Positions 41,930-50,363 are shown, numbered from the stretch's first letter. The stretch: 64,000 nt of DNA from Blastococcus saxobsidens DD2 (GCF_000284015.1 NC_016943.1:1777541-1841540), one strand, 5' to 3'. The notes: generated by a model from the sequence alone, not told the origin. Numbers and translations are program-made.

Positions 41930-42376
41930 ATGGTCGCCGTCGTCGCCTCGTCGTGGCCTCGAGTGGTCCGGCGGCTTCTCAGCGCTCTTCTTGTTGGTGT
42001 GACCACTGTGTTGTGCTCTGCGTCGGTGGCATCGGCGGCGACTCCGATGCACATGGCGGGTGTCGTCGACCATGCGGGAATGCCGGCCGAGCACCGGTCC
42101 GGCATGGCGTCCTCCGACGAGTCGGTGGACGCGCCTGCGGCGTCGGACATGTCGTTCGGTTGCCCCGGCAGCGGGCAGGCCGGCGGCGCCTGCGGTCAGG
42201 CACAAGTGAGCCTGGCAGCGTCGCCTGCCGCGACGACGTATGCGTCGCCTGCTCCCGTGGCGTGCCACCCCGTCACGGACCCACCCCGTGTGCCGGTCGA
42301 GCTGTTCGCCGACGAGGCACCACATCAATGGTTCGCCCAGCCGGATCTCACCCGTCTGTGCGTGAGCCTCGTCTAG
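41930..42376 (+). CDS. exported small Met/His-containing protein, DUF6153-like
   Basis: 148 residues. A signal sequence VVRRLLSALLVGVTTVLCSASVASA precedes a mature part with TPMHMAGVVDHAGMPAEHRSGM and one Cys pair region (FGCPGSGQAGGACG). It ends PDLTRLCVSLV, like actinobacterial DUF6153 proteins. The ATG at 41930 follows GGAGGAT. It precedes the SafE-cupredoxin gene by 126 bases. The Met/His cluster suggests copper binding outside the cell; no enzyme role is visible. Confidence 0.65.
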   Translation: MVAVVASSWPRVVRRLLSALLVGVTTVLCSASVASAATPMHMAGVVDHAGMPAEHRSGMASSDESVDAPAASDMSFGCPGSGQAGGACGQAQVSLAASPAATTYASPAPVACHPVTDPPRVPVELFADEAPHQWFAQPDLTRLCVSLV

Positions 42377-42502
42377 GACATCGGCGGGGCGTCGCTCTTC
42401 GCTTGAGCGAACGCCGGCTTTGCCGTCCTGTCCGTGCGGGCACCTGAGACTGCGACCAATCGGCGCGCCCGGTTGCCTGCTCCTGAGTCCGGAGCACTTC
42501 TG

Positions 42503-43759
42503 ATGTCTGTCAATGCACTGTTTTTCACCGGTCTCACCACCGGTCTGATCGCCGGGGGTGCGTCCTGCGCCGCCGTACAAGGTGGTCTCTTGGCTGGTGC
42601 ACTCACCGGTCGAACCCCCGCAGCGCCTGTTTCCTCAGCGAGGAGCAACACCGGGCCGCAAGCAAGAAGGACCCGGCCGGCTTCGAGTGGCTACGACGAC
42701 ACGGCGGCCATTGGGAGCGTCGGTCCGGGCAACCGCGGGAAACCGCCGGTCCCAAGGAGGAAAAATCCGGGTCGTGGCACAGCGGAGTCCAGTGCCACCG
42801 CGACGCTCGTACGTGGCAAACCGGTCGCTGTACCTAAGCCGCCACCGCAGTCGCTGCGGGCCCCGCTGACGGCGTTCCTGGGAGCCAAGCTTGTCTCCCA
42901 CACCCTGCTGGGTGCCGCCCTCGGGGCATTCGGGGCGGCTCTGGAGCCCGGCCCCAAACTGCGGGGGTCCTTCCTGGTGCTGGCCGCGCTGCTGATGCTG
43001 CTCTTCGCCCTGGACATGTTCGGGGTACGCGCGGTGCACAAGCTGGTTCCGCGTCCACCAGCGTCCTGGGGCAAGCTGGTGCGCCGCACCACACGGAAAC
43101 AATCGGCAGGCATTTCGCTGGCCAAGCCGGCCGTGCTGGGCTTTCTCACCGTGCTCCTGCCCTGTGGGGTCACGATGAGCGTGGCGCTGCTGGCCATCAC
43201 ATCGGGTTCAGTGGCGGCGGGTGCTGCTGTCATGGCCGGGTTCGTGCTGGGGACCGCGCCACTCTTCGCCGTGCTCGGGTTTCTGCTGCGCAAGTCCACC
43301 AAGGTGGTGCAGGGCCGGCTGACCAAAGTCACCGGCGTTGTGGTGTTGCTGGTTGCGCTGTGGACGATGTCCTCGGGGCTGCGGGTAGGCGGATGGTTCG
43401 ACGTCACCTCCCTCGCCGCGTCGAGCAGCACGTCAGCGGGCTCGACTGAGTCGGCCGGGGCGGTGACCACCGACGCCACCGGCAGCCAGGTCATCACGTT
43501 GGACGTCACGGACTACGCCTACGAGCCCGCACGGGTGGAGGCGAAGGCGGGTGTGCCCACCACCTTGGTGCTGCGCACCAACGACACGCAAGGGTGCACC
43601 CGGGCATTCGTCATTCCCAGCGGTGGCTTCCAGCAGGTGCTGCCCGCCACCGGCAACACCGAAGTACCGCTCGGCAAGCCTCAACCCGGAATCCTCCGTT
43701 ACACCTGCTCCATGGGCATGTACGGCGGTTCGATCGACTTCACCGGAGATAGTTCATGA
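42503..43759 (+). CDS. SafE/TauE-like (DsbD-type) membrane protein fused to cupredoxin
   Basis: 418 residues from the ATG at 42503. Helix 1 has TGLIAGGASCAAVQGGLLAG (one pore Cys). After a basic, Pro-rich loop come four to five helices with VLLPCGVTMSVALLAI (second pore Cys), a CcdA/DsbD-like arrangement. The C-terminal 100 residues are a cupredoxin: VTDYAYEPARVEAKAGVPTTLVL, then CTRAFVIP and YTCSMGMYGGSI (Cys and Met ligands). It may link thiol transport with copper loading. Its stop overlaps the HMA gene (ATGA). Confidence 0.85.
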   Translation: MSVNALFFTGLTTGLIAGGASCAAVQGGLLAGALTGRTPAAPVSSARSNTGPQARRTRPASSGYDDTAAIGSVGPGNRGKPPVPRRKNPGRGTAESSATATLVRGKPVAVPKPPPQSLRAPLTAFLGAKLVSHTLLGAALGAFGAALEPGPKLRGSFLVLAALLMLLFALDMFGVRAVHKLVPRPPASWGKLVRRTTRKQSAGISLAKPAVLGFLTVLLPCGVTMSVALLAITSGSVAAGAAVMAGFVLGTAPLFAVLGFLLRKSTKVVQGRLTKVTGVVVLLVALWTMSSGLRVGGWFDVTSLAASSSTSAGSTESAGAVTTDATGSQVITLDVTDYAYEPARVEAKAGVPTTLVLRTNDTQGCTRAFVIPSGGFQQVLPATGNTEVPLGKPQPGILRYTCSMGMYGGSIDFTGDSS

Positions 43760-43974
43760 GTCGCACCCTGGAGTTTCGCGTCACCGGCATGCACTGCGGC
43801 AGCTGCGGCATGCTGATCGACGACGCGGTGGAAGAACTGGACGGAGTGACCTCGTCCACCACCGACGCCCGCGCCGAGCGCACCGTCGTCGAGCTCGACG
43901 ACGTCAGTCCCATCGACGACGAGGACATCATCGCCGCCATCGAAGAAGCCGGATATCGCGCGGTGAGAGCATGA
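43756..43974 (+). CDS. CopZ-like HMA metallochaperone
   Basis: 72 residues with a single HMA fold. The metal loop is VTGMHCGSCGMLIDDAV, and EAGYRAV ends the last strand. It should carry Cu(I) to a P-type ATPase. It overlaps the cupredoxin-fusion stop, and its own stop overlaps the start of a broken copA-type gene (ATGA), so the natural partner pump has been lost. Confidence 0.9.
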   Translation: MSRTLEFRVTGMHCGSCGMLIDDAVEELDGVTSSTTDARAERTVVELDDVSPIDDEDIIAAIEEAGYRAVRA

Positions 43975-44213
43975 CGACCACAAGGCGCGCCCGGGATCAG
44001 GCAGCGCCGGAGTTGGGCCCTCTCAAGGTGTGGATCGGCGGGACGACCTGCGCGTCGTGAGCGGCGCGGATCGAAAAGAAGCTCAATCGAATGGACGGTG
44101 CAACTGCGGCGGTGGACTACGCCACCGAAGAGGCGTCGGTCGCCTACGACGGCGCGGATGTGACGCCGACTGAGAGTGAGGATGTGGGCGAGCCCCGCAG
44201 CGATCGATCCTGA
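43971..44213 (+). pseudogene. broken start of a CopA-type P1B-ATPase gene
   Basis: The frame encodes MTTTRRARDQ, then KVWIGGTTCAS, then TGA. It continues AARIEKKLNRMDGATAAVDY and ATEEASVAYDGADVTP. Compared with the intact CopA at 55111 ([16 protein letters not shown]), the TGA at 44058-44060 replaces exactly the second Cys of CxxC. Homology ends near 44180, after only the HMA domain. Simple decay is most likely, since the rest of the ATPase is missing. Confidence 0.8.
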
Positions 44214-44316
44214 TCCAGTGACTGACTGACTTCGGGCCTTCGAGTCGATCTGTCGGTTCGGCCGCTTCGGGGCTCGCCTGCACTCGCCGGTCGAGGGTTC
44301 GCGAAGTGGCCCCCGG

Positions 44317-44605
44317 TCAGGCGGACGCCCCTGCCTGTGTCACCTGCTGCGTGATGATCTTCTCGTAGGTCGCCGGGTTGAGGTTGTCCCGGCGGCTGTG
44401 CCGACGCCTCGGGTTCTAGAAGCCCTCGATGTAGCTGAAGACCCCATGTCCGGCTCGTGTCGGGTCGGCCAGGCCCGCTGGTAGACCAGCTTCTCCTTCG
44501 GCGTGGCGAAGAACAACTCGACCATCGCATCGTGGTACGCGCTGCCTACGAGGCCCATCGAGGCGAGCACGCCAGAGCTGCGCAGCGTCTTGCCGAAGTT
44601 GCAGC
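44317..44605 (-). pseudogene. remnant of an IS3-family transposase (OrfB C-terminus)
   Basis: The minus strand shows, across shifted frames, TLRSSGVLASMGLVGSAYHDAMVELFFATPKEKLVYQRAWPTRHE and then IEGF-stop-NPRRRHSRRDNLNPATYEKI. This is the end of an IS3-type OrfB with an in-frame TAG and frameshifts. It is a different element from the intact IS3 at 32850. It probably helped truncate the copA-like gene. Confidence 0.75.
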
Positions 44606-44689
44606 CGGGGTATCGGGCGGAGTCAGCTGGTCGTCGCAACACCTCGAGCAGGAGGTCGCGCGGTGGATGTTCGGACTCGTCAGCGGAAG

Positions 44690-45000
44690 GTGCAGGAGTA
44701 CCGCGTGCAGATCCCCTGGCCGGGACGCCCAACGGTGGCCTGGGGGGACGATCGGGTGCGATTCTGGTCGCCATCGCGCGGGGGGTGATGACTGAGACCG
44801 CGGACGCCGGGGCCGGCGTGTCAGGGGCGGTGGCCTTCCGCTGGTTCTGAACCGCGGGCGGGGGGGATCCTGCGCTGGCGCCGACGGTCTCAGGCCGGTA
44901 TCTGTCGTTCGCCGAGCGCGAGGGCATCGTAATGGTCCGGGTTCAGCAACTCGGGGTCTGGAGATGGCCCCGGTTGGGGGTCACCCGTCCACGATCTCAC
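44690..45000 (+). pseudogene. remnant of an IS30-family transposase
   Basis: The plus strand reads VQIPWPGRPTVAWGDD, then TADAGAGVSGAVAFRWF, a stop, and TVSGRYLSFAEREGIVMVRVQQLGVWRW. This is the N-terminal region and HTH of actinobacterial IS30-type transposases, with frameshifts and a stop. No DDE core remains. Together with the IS3 scrap it shows repeated insertion and deletion between copA-like and ccdA3 DNA. Confidence 0.7.
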
Positions 45001-45016
45001 GAGAAGTTCGCCGGGC

Positions 45017-45772
45017 TCAGATCGGCGGCCAGCCGAACTGGGCGTAGAAGGCCAGCATTCCGCTCATCAGCCGCGTCCAGCTGCCCGTGGCGATGCCGAT
45101 GCCCATGGCGATGAGGAGCACTCCGCCGAAGACCTCGATCTTCCGGGAGTTGCGCCGGAGCCAGTCCAGGCGCAGCCGGCCGCGCCGGACCCCGAGGGCG
45201 ACGAGCAGAAAGGGGATGCCCAGACCGATGGAGTAGAGCAGCAGGAGCAGGGCGCCCCGTGCGACGGTCCCCGACCCCGCGGCGGTGGTGAGGATGGCGG
45301 CCAGCACGGGGCCGACGCACGGCGTCCACCCGAAGGCGAAGGCCGCGCCGAGCGCGAGTGCGCTGCCCGGACCGCGCCCCATCCGGCTGAGATCCATGCG
45401 CACCTGGCGGTGCAGCAGCGGCAGCCGCAGGACACCCGCCGTGGCCAGCCCCATCGCAACGATGAACACGCCCCCGACGACGTTGACGGTCGCCCGGTGT
45501 TGAGCCAGGAGCAGCGCCAGGCTGGAGGCGGTCGCACCCAGGGCGGTGAACACGATGGTGAAGCCGAGCACGAAGAGAAGTGACCCAGCCAGCACCCGGT
45601 CACGGGTGGGCGCAGAGGTAGTCCCACCGGTCGCGGCCGCCGGGACGCCGACGGGCGGAGCCAGGCTGGACACGTAGGAGACGTAGCCGGGCAGCAGTGG
45701 CAGCGCGCACGGCGAGGTGAACGACACCACGCCCGCGATCAGCGACAGGAAGGCCAGCGGTAGGAGATCCAC
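45017..45772 (-). CDS. ccdA: CcdA-type cytochrome c biogenesis protein (3)
   Basis: 251 residues with six helices. The signatures SFTSPCALPLLPGYVSYV and FGWTPCVGPVLAAIL carry the two redox cysteines. It ends the minus-strand ccmABCDE-tlpA-ccdA operon, 12 bases after the TlpA gene. It would deliver electrons to the adjacent TlpA and to CcmG/CcmH, completing the reducing arm of the System I pathway. Confidence 0.92.
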   Translation of the reverse strand: MDLLPLAFLSLIAGVVSFTSPCALPLLPGYVSYVSSLAPPVGVPAAATGGTTSAPTRDRVLAGSLLFVLGFTIVFTALGATASSLALLLAQHRATVNVVGGVFIVAMGLATAGVLRLPLLHRQVRMDLSRMGRGPGSALALGAAFAFGWTPCVGPVLAAILTTAAGSGTVARGALLLLLYSIGLGIPFLLVALGVRRGRLRLDWLRRNSRKIEVFGGVLLIAMGIGIATGSWTRLMSGMLAFYAQFGWPPI

Positions 45773-45784
45773 AGACGGCGCTGC

Positions 45785-46441
45785 TCAGTCGGTGGCCGCG
45801 GACGAGCCGTCGGCGAGCTGGACCCCTAGCCGCTCGGTGAGCAGCGTGCGCAGATGTTCCTGGTCCGTCGCGCCGATGACCTTGTCGACGATCTCTCCGT
45901 CGGGGGCGAGGACCAGGGTGGTGGGCACCCCGGGGCTGGGCAGCAGATCGAGCGACCGGCCCGATGGGTCGTACAGGTTGGCATGGGTGACGCCGAGGTC
46001 GTCCAGCAGGAACCGCGCCGGCCGCTCCCCATCCTTGGCGTTGACGCCGAGGAACAGCACCTGGTCCCCCACCTCGTCGGCGAGGCGCTGCAACTCCGGC
46101 ATCTCCTCGCGGCAGATCCCGCACCACGACGCCCAGAAGGTGAGGACGACCGGAACCGCGGGCAGCTCCCGTAGCGCCAGTTCGGTCGGCTGGCCCAGAC
46201 AGGTCAGGGTGACGTCGGGGAGCTGGGTGCCCGCGCCGCCGCCCGCCTCCAGCGGTTCCGGGCACGGGGCCATCGGGGGAAGGTCGCCTTCCTGGGCCTG
46301 GGACTGGACACCGCTCGGTGATTCACCGGGGCTGGTGCATGCCGTGGTGAGCAGCGCAGCGGCGACCGAGGCCCGACCGGCCCGCGCAGGTGACCGCTTC
46401 CGGGCGCCGGATGCTCGAGAATCTGCCAAATGGACCGTCAC
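45785..46441 (-). CDS. TlpA-like thioredoxin-fold protein (2)
   Basis: 218 residues. The N-terminus is basic with a short hydrophobic run and a possible lipobox (LLTTAC). A CxE pattern region (APCPEPL ... LTCLGQPTELAL) precedes the active site FWASWCGICREEMPEL and the cis-Pro segment GVPTTLVL. The start overlaps the ccmE stop. The extra cysteines upstream of the thioredoxin core are also present in the TlpA at 52772, so the two are related. Confidence 0.88.
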   Translation of the reverse strand: MTVHLADSRASGARKRSPARAGRASVAAALLTTACTSPGESPSGVQSQAQEGDLPPMAPCPEPLEAGGGAGTQLPDVTLTCLGQPTELALRELPAVPVVLTFWASWCGICREEMPELQRLADEVGDQVLFLGVNAKDGERPARFLLDDLGVTHANLYDPSGRSLDLLPSPGVPTTLVLAPDGEIVDKVIGATDQEHLRTLLTERLGVQLADGSSAATD

Positions 46442-46857
46442 GGCGCCCCGTCGCCGGGTTCACCCTCGGCGCTGTCCGGGGCCTGGTAGTTCTCGTCGTG
46501 CTTGATGATCATGGTGTCGGACCGGAACGTGTCACCGTCCCAGGCTCCCTCCATCACCACTCCGATGCCGGGGCGGAACAGCTGTGCGGGGGACCCCCGG
46601 TAGGCCACCGGCACTTCCGCGGGGCCGGAGACGACCACGAAGCGCAGCCCGTCGTCCGTCGTCTCCACGCTGCCGTCCTGCACTAGACCGCCGATCTGAA
46701 AGCGCCTGCCGTCCTCGAAGTCGGCCTTCTGCGCGAGCGCCTCGTGCGGCGTCAGGAAGTACACGAGGTTCCCGTTGATGTTCCCGACGAAGAGGACGCC
46801 CAGCAGGATCCCCGCGACGCCGAGCACCGAGACGGCCAGCAGGCGGTATCGCTTCAT
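46438..46857 (-). CDS. ccmE: haem chaperone CcmE
   Basis: 139 residues from the ATG at 46857: one N-terminal anchor helix, then the CcmE OB-fold (VYFLTPHEALAQ, RRFQIGGLVQDGSV, FVVVSGPAEVPVAYRGSPAQLFRPG, VVMEGAW). The haem-attachment motif is IIKHDENYQAP, with the covalent His and following Tyr. Archaeal and some bacterial CcmE use Cys instead; this one is the His type. Overlaps ccmD by four bases. Confidence 0.95.
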   Translation of the reverse strand: MKRYRLLAVSVLGVAGILLGVLFVGNINGNLVYFLTPHEALAQKADFEDGRRFQIGGLVQDGSVETTDDGLRFVVVSGPAEVPVAYRGSPAQLFRPGIGVVMEGAWDGDTFRSDTMIIKHDENYQAPDSAEGEPGDGAP

Positions 46858-46976
46858 CGGATCTTCTCGATCCGCCGGGTGGCCTCGCTCAGCCGGTGCC
46901 GCAACCAGGCGGCGTAGCCGCCCATGGCCCCGTAGGCGACGCTGAATCCCAGCGCCACCCATGCCCACTCAGACAT
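46854..46976 (-). CDS. ccmD: CcmD, 40-residue System I subunit
   Basis: A tiny gene between ccmC and ccmE encodes MSEWAWVALGFSVAYGAMGG and then YAAWLRHRLSEATRRIEKIR: one membrane helix followed by a basic helix, exactly the CcmD plan. Its ATG overlaps the ccmC stop by eight bases and its TGA overlaps the ccmE ATG (ATGA). CcmD links CcmC and CcmE during release of holo-CcmE. Position, size and topology all agree. Confidence 0.85.
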   Translation of the reverse strand: MSEWAWVALGFSVAYGAMGGYAAWLRHRLSEATRRIEKIR

Positions 46977-47703
46977 GGTTCGGGAACTCCTTCCGGTAGT
47001 CAGGGGTGGTGACGGCCTCCCCGGCGAGCTCGCCGGCGGCCCCGTCGTGCGCGGCGTCGTAGGCCTCCTCGGCGACCGCCAGCCGGATGCGTGCGCGCAA
47101 CAGAACGACGTAGACCAGCGTGAAGGCGAGGACGTTCAGCAGCAGGGCGGCGAGCATCCATTCGTCGATCGTGGGGGCCGCCGGCTTGAGCACCGTCGGC
47201 GGCTGGTGCACCGCCCGCCACCACACCACGGACATGTGGACGACCGGGATCTGCGCGAAGGCCAGGACGCCGAACACGGCGCTCCGCCGCGCTCGCACCG
47301 TGGCATCCACGGTCGCCCGACGCAGCGCCAGGTAGCCCAGGTAGACGAAGAACATCATGGCCGTCGTGACCAGCCGGGGATCCCAGGTCCACCAGACCCC
47401 CCAGACCGGCTTCCCCCAGATGGAGCCGAGCGCGATGGTGAGTCCGGTGAAGAAGACCCCGACCTCCGCACTGGCCGAAGCGAGCCGGTCCAGGGACGCC
47501 CGGCGCTTCCACAGCCACGCCGCGCTGGCGCCGAACGTGATGGCAAAGCTGAGGTAGGCGAGCCACGCTGCCGGGACGTGGACGTACATCAGTCGCTGCA
47601 GATTGCCCTGCAGCCGGTCGGGGGGAGCGGTGAGCGCTGCGGCCAGAGCGCCGGCCATGGCGACGATGGTGACGGCGGTCAGCCGGCGAAAGACGGACCT
47701 CAC
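46969..47703 (-). CDS. ccmC: haem delivery protein CcmC
   Basis: 244 residues from the GTG at 47703, six helices. The WWD motif is WGKPVWGVWWTWDPRLV and the flanking haem histidines are in MYVHVPAAW and VVHMSVVWWRAVHQPPTV. CcmC places haem on CcmE. Its start overlaps the ccmB stop. The C-terminal tail (GAAGELAGEAVTTPDYRKEFPNHV-type) is longer than in proteobacteria. Confidence 0.95.
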   Translation of the reverse strand: MRSVFRRLTAVTIVAMAGALAAALTAPPDRLQGNLQRLMYVHVPAAWLAYLSFAITFGASAAWLWKRRASLDRLASASAEVGVFFTGLTIALGSIWGKPVWGVWWTWDPRLVTTAMMFFVYLGYLALRRATVDATVRARRSAVFGVLAFAQIPVVHMSVVWWRAVHQPPTVLKPAAPTIDEWMLAALLLNVLAFTLVYVVLLRARIRLAVAEEAYDAAHDGAAGELAGEAVTTPDYRKEFPNHV

Positions 47704-48374
47704 GAGAACTCCTCGAGGGATCGAGCGAAGAGCGCAACCGCGAGTGCGGCGACGATGTCGACGAGCAGCAGCAGGGCCAGCCAGTTCCACGGTTCCCGGC
47801 CATAGCGAACCGACTCGGCCACCTGCGTGGCCGACAGAAGCAGGGGAAGCGCGAGCGGCAAGACCAGAAGGGGCCCGAGGGTCGTGCGGCCGGCCAGTCC
47901 CTGCGCCAGAGCCCCGGCCAAGGTGCCGAGCACGGCCAGCCCGGCAGCGACCAGCGGCAGGACGGCGAGCAGCCAGGGCCAGCTGTCGAGGGGTGGGTCG
48001 TAGATCATGACCGCGACCGGCAGCAACGTCAGCTCGAACGCCAGCAGGAGCACGGCGCTGGCTGCCGCCCGCCCCGCCAGCCGGACGACGGGATGCACTC
48101 CAGTGAGCCGGAGCAGGGCCACCTGCGCGGCTGTGTCCGCGGTGCTCTGCCGCAGGCTGACCAGCACCCCGAAGAGAAGCACCACGACCCAGTAGATGCC
48201 GTAGCCGACGGACCGCAGCAGGGGGACGTCGGTGCCGATGGCGAGCGGGACGAGCAACAGCGCCACCCCGCCGAACGGTGCGGTGACCAGCAGAGCCTCG
48301 CCGGCTCGTCCCTCGAGGAGGAGGTCCTTGCGGGCCAGCTCCAGGACCTGCCGTGCCGGAGGCGGCGGGGTCAC
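47700..48374 (-). CDS. ccmB: CcmB ABC-transporter permease
   Basis: 224 residues from the GTG at 48374 with six predicted helices and the CcmB start LARKDLLLEGRAGEALLVTAPFG. With CcmA it forms the ATP-driven complex needed to free holo-CcmE from CcmC. Start and stop overlap ccmA and ccmC. Sequence conservation in this family is modest; operon position makes the call firm. Confidence 0.9.
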   Translation of the reverse strand: MTPPPPARQVLELARKDLLLEGRAGEALLVTAPFGGVALLLVPLAIGTDVPLLRSVGYGIYWVVVLLFGVLVSLRQSTADTAAQVALLRLTGVHPVVRLAGRAAASAVLLLAFELTLLPVAVMIYDPPLDSWPWLLAVLPLVAAGLAVLGTLAGALAQGLAGRTTLGPLLVLPLALPLLLSATQVAESVRYGREPWNWLALLLLVDIVAALAVALFARSLEEFS

Positions 48375-49042
48375 CGGGCCGCCTGCGCGGGCACGGGCGT
48401 GGCCGAGGGGAGGGCGTCGTGAAGACTCCCCGCCTGGAGATCCAGGACTCGGTCGACGGCCGCGTCGAGCCGGGCACGATCGTGGGAGACGACGACTGCG
48501 GCACCTCCGCGAGCGCACACGTCGTCGATGACCGCATCGACCAGGCCGGCCGAGCCGCTGTCCAGCCCGGCGTGCGGTTCGTCGAGCAGGAGGAGGGCAG
48601 GCGTGCTGAGGATGGCGCGGGCGAGCTCCGTCCGGCGCTGCATCCCCTGCGAGCAGCGGTCCGCGGGTCGGTCCGCGGCCCGACCCAGTCCGACTGCGTC
48701 CAGGGCCGTGCTGACGGCCGACACATCGACACCGGTCAGACGACAGAAGAAGCGCAGGTTCTCGGCCAGCGTCAGCCGGGGATAGAGCGCGGGTGAGTGC
48801 CCGATCAGGCCGATGCGAGGACGGATCCTCTCGCACTCACGGCTGCCCAGCGTCGAACCGAATACCCGACCGGTGCCGGCGGTAGGGGAGAGAAGAGTGG
48901 CCAGCAGGCGCAACAGCGTGCTCTTGCCCGACCCGTTCGCCCCGATCACCCCCACTGATTCGCCCGCTCCCACGGTGAGCGTCAGGTCCCGGAGGACCGG
49001 TGTGCGCTCGACCGAGACCGCGATGCCGTGCAGCTCGATCAC
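48371..49042 (-). CDS. ccmA: CcmA ABC-transporter ATPase
   Basis: 223 residues from the GTG at 49042: Walker A GANGSGKST, Q-loop region IGLIGHSPALYPRLTLAENL, signature CSQGMQRR (a variant of LSGGQ usual in CcmA), Walker B LLLLDEP and the switch His in VVVSHD. First gene of the minus-strand ccm operon. The 321 bases upstream hold dyad copy G and no gene. Confidence 0.92.
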   Translation of the reverse strand: MIELHGIAVSVERTPVLRDLTLTVGAGESVGVIGANGSGKSTLLRLLATLLSPTAGTGRVFGSTLGSRECERIRPRIGLIGHSPALYPRLTLAENLRFFCRLTGVDVSAVSTALDAVGLGRAADRPADRCSQGMQRRTELARAILSTPALLLLDEPHAGLDSGSAGLVDAVIDDVCARGGAAVVVSHDRARLDAAVDRVLDLQAGSLHDALPSATPVPAQAAR

Positions 49043-49224
49043 CGCATCCGGGTGAGCCTGCCGCCCAGCAGGGCAGGCGTCGTACGGCAGCCGGGAAGCG
49101 GGGGACACGGTCAGCCTCGACCTTCTTCGGCGCCGGGGAGGGGAGTGCTCAACGTCAACAGCAGTACGCAGGTAGATAGTACGGACGTGGGTAGTAGTGA
49201 CAGCGGCCGGGGCGGCGGCGGGCT

Positions 49225-49243
49225 CTACTAGGCGCAATCGTAG
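49225..49243. promoter_or_regulatory. 19-bp dyad, copy G
   Basis: CTACTA-GGCGCAA-TCGTAG lies between ccmA (minus) and the sulfurtransferase gene (plus). Further half-site-like TAGTA blocks at about 49175 and 49192 suggest additional weak sites in the same divergon, whose 321 bases show no gene. Confidence 0.65.
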
Positions 49244-49363
49244 TAGCCTGGATCTCGAACCGGCGCCGGCAGCGGAGAGCGCAGGATCGGTCCGCGGGCG
49301 CCGGTTGTGGATGTCCGCGTGCACCGCCTGAAAATGTGAACATCCGACCAGAAGGAGATCTCC

Positions 49364-50191
49364 ATGAGCCGTAACGACGTGCTCGTCACCGTCGACTGGG
49401 TCCAGGAGAACCTGGGCCAGCCCGGCATCGTCTTCGTCGAGGTCGACGAGGACACCACCGCCTACGACGGCGGCCACATCGAGGGCGCCGTCAAGCTGGA
49501 CTGGAAGACCGACCTCCAGGACCCGCTGCGCCGCGACTACCTCGACAAGTCTGCCTTCGAGGCGCTGCTGTCGTCCCACGGCATCAGCAACGACGACACC
49601 GTGGTGCTCTACGGCGGCAACAACAACTGGTTCGCCGCCTACGCCTACTGGTACTTCAAGATCTACGGCCACCGCGACGTCAAGCTGATGGACGGCGGCC
49701 GCAAGAAGTGGGAACTCGACGGCCGCCCGCTGTCGAATGACGCTCCTCAGCGCCCGGCTATCCAGTACCAGGCCGCCGAGCCGGACCTGTCCATCCGCGC
49801 GTTCCGCGACGAGGTCGTCGCCTCTATCGGCTCGAAGAACCTCGTCGACGTGCGCTCGCCCGACGAGTTCTCCGGCAAGATCCTCGCCCCCGCCCACCTG
49901 CCCCAGGAGCAGTCGCAGCGGGCCGGTCACGTGCCCACGGCGATCAACATCCCGTGGAGCAAGGCCGCCAACGAGGACGGCACCTTCAAGAGCGACGAGC
50001 AGCTGGCCGCGCTCTACGGCGAGCAGGGCTTCGATGACAGCAGGGAGACCATCGCCTACTGCCGCATCGGCGAGCGCTCCAGCCACACCTGGTTCGTGCT
50101 CAGCGAGCTGCTCGGTAAGAAGAACGTCAAGAACTACGACGGCAGCTGGGTCGAGTACGGCTCGCTCGTCGGCGTTCCGATCGAGAAGTGA
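49364..50191 (+). CDS. thiosulfate sulfurtransferase (rhodanese), two-domain
   Basis: 275 residues with two rhodanese domains. The first is inactive (no Cys at its loop: VVLYGGNNNWFAAY). The second has the active loop AYCRIGERSSHTW. Conserved DGGHIEGAVKLDW, MDGGRKKWELDGR and VDVRSPDEFSGK fit SseA/CysA-type actinobacterial enzymes. It transfers sulfane sulfur to cyanide or thiols and may repair Fe-S or handle sulfur from copper-damaged centres. ATG with AGAAGGAGA site. Confidence 0.93.
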   Translation: MSRNDVLVTVDWVQENLGQPGIVFVEVDEDTTAYDGGHIEGAVKLDWKTDLQDPLRRDYLDKSAFEALLSSHGISNDDTVVLYGGNNNWFAAYAYWYFKIYGHRDVKLMDGGRKKWELDGRPLSNDAPQRPAIQYQAAEPDLSIRAFRDEVVASIGSKNLVDVRSPDEFSGKILAPAHLPQEQSQRAGHVPTAINIPWSKAANEDGTFKSDEQLAALYGEQGFDDSRETIAYCRIGERSSHTWFVLSELLGKKNVKNYDGSWVEYGSLVGVPIEK

Positions 50192-50363
50192 GCCAGAGCG
50201 TCCGCGGCCCCTCGCTGCCGTCGCGGGCGGGGGTCGCGCCGCGGCGTCGCGGATGGCGGGGTCGGGCGGTGTGCCGGGATGGTGCCGCGCGTGCGGTGCG
50301 CTAGGTCCTCACCGCAGTGTGCGCGGCCTCGCCGTCTCATCGCCCGGTCAGGGAACAGCATGA

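Noticed and set aside
44058-44060. Selenocysteine codon in a CopA-like metal site
   Set aside because: The gene is truncated and surrounded by IS scraps, and I see no convincing hairpin just after the TGA; nonsense decay is simpler.
49175-49197. Additional dyads near ccmA built on TAGTA blocks
   Set aside because: Left arms at the N7 distance are poor (GTACGC, GTACGG); they may be half-sites only.
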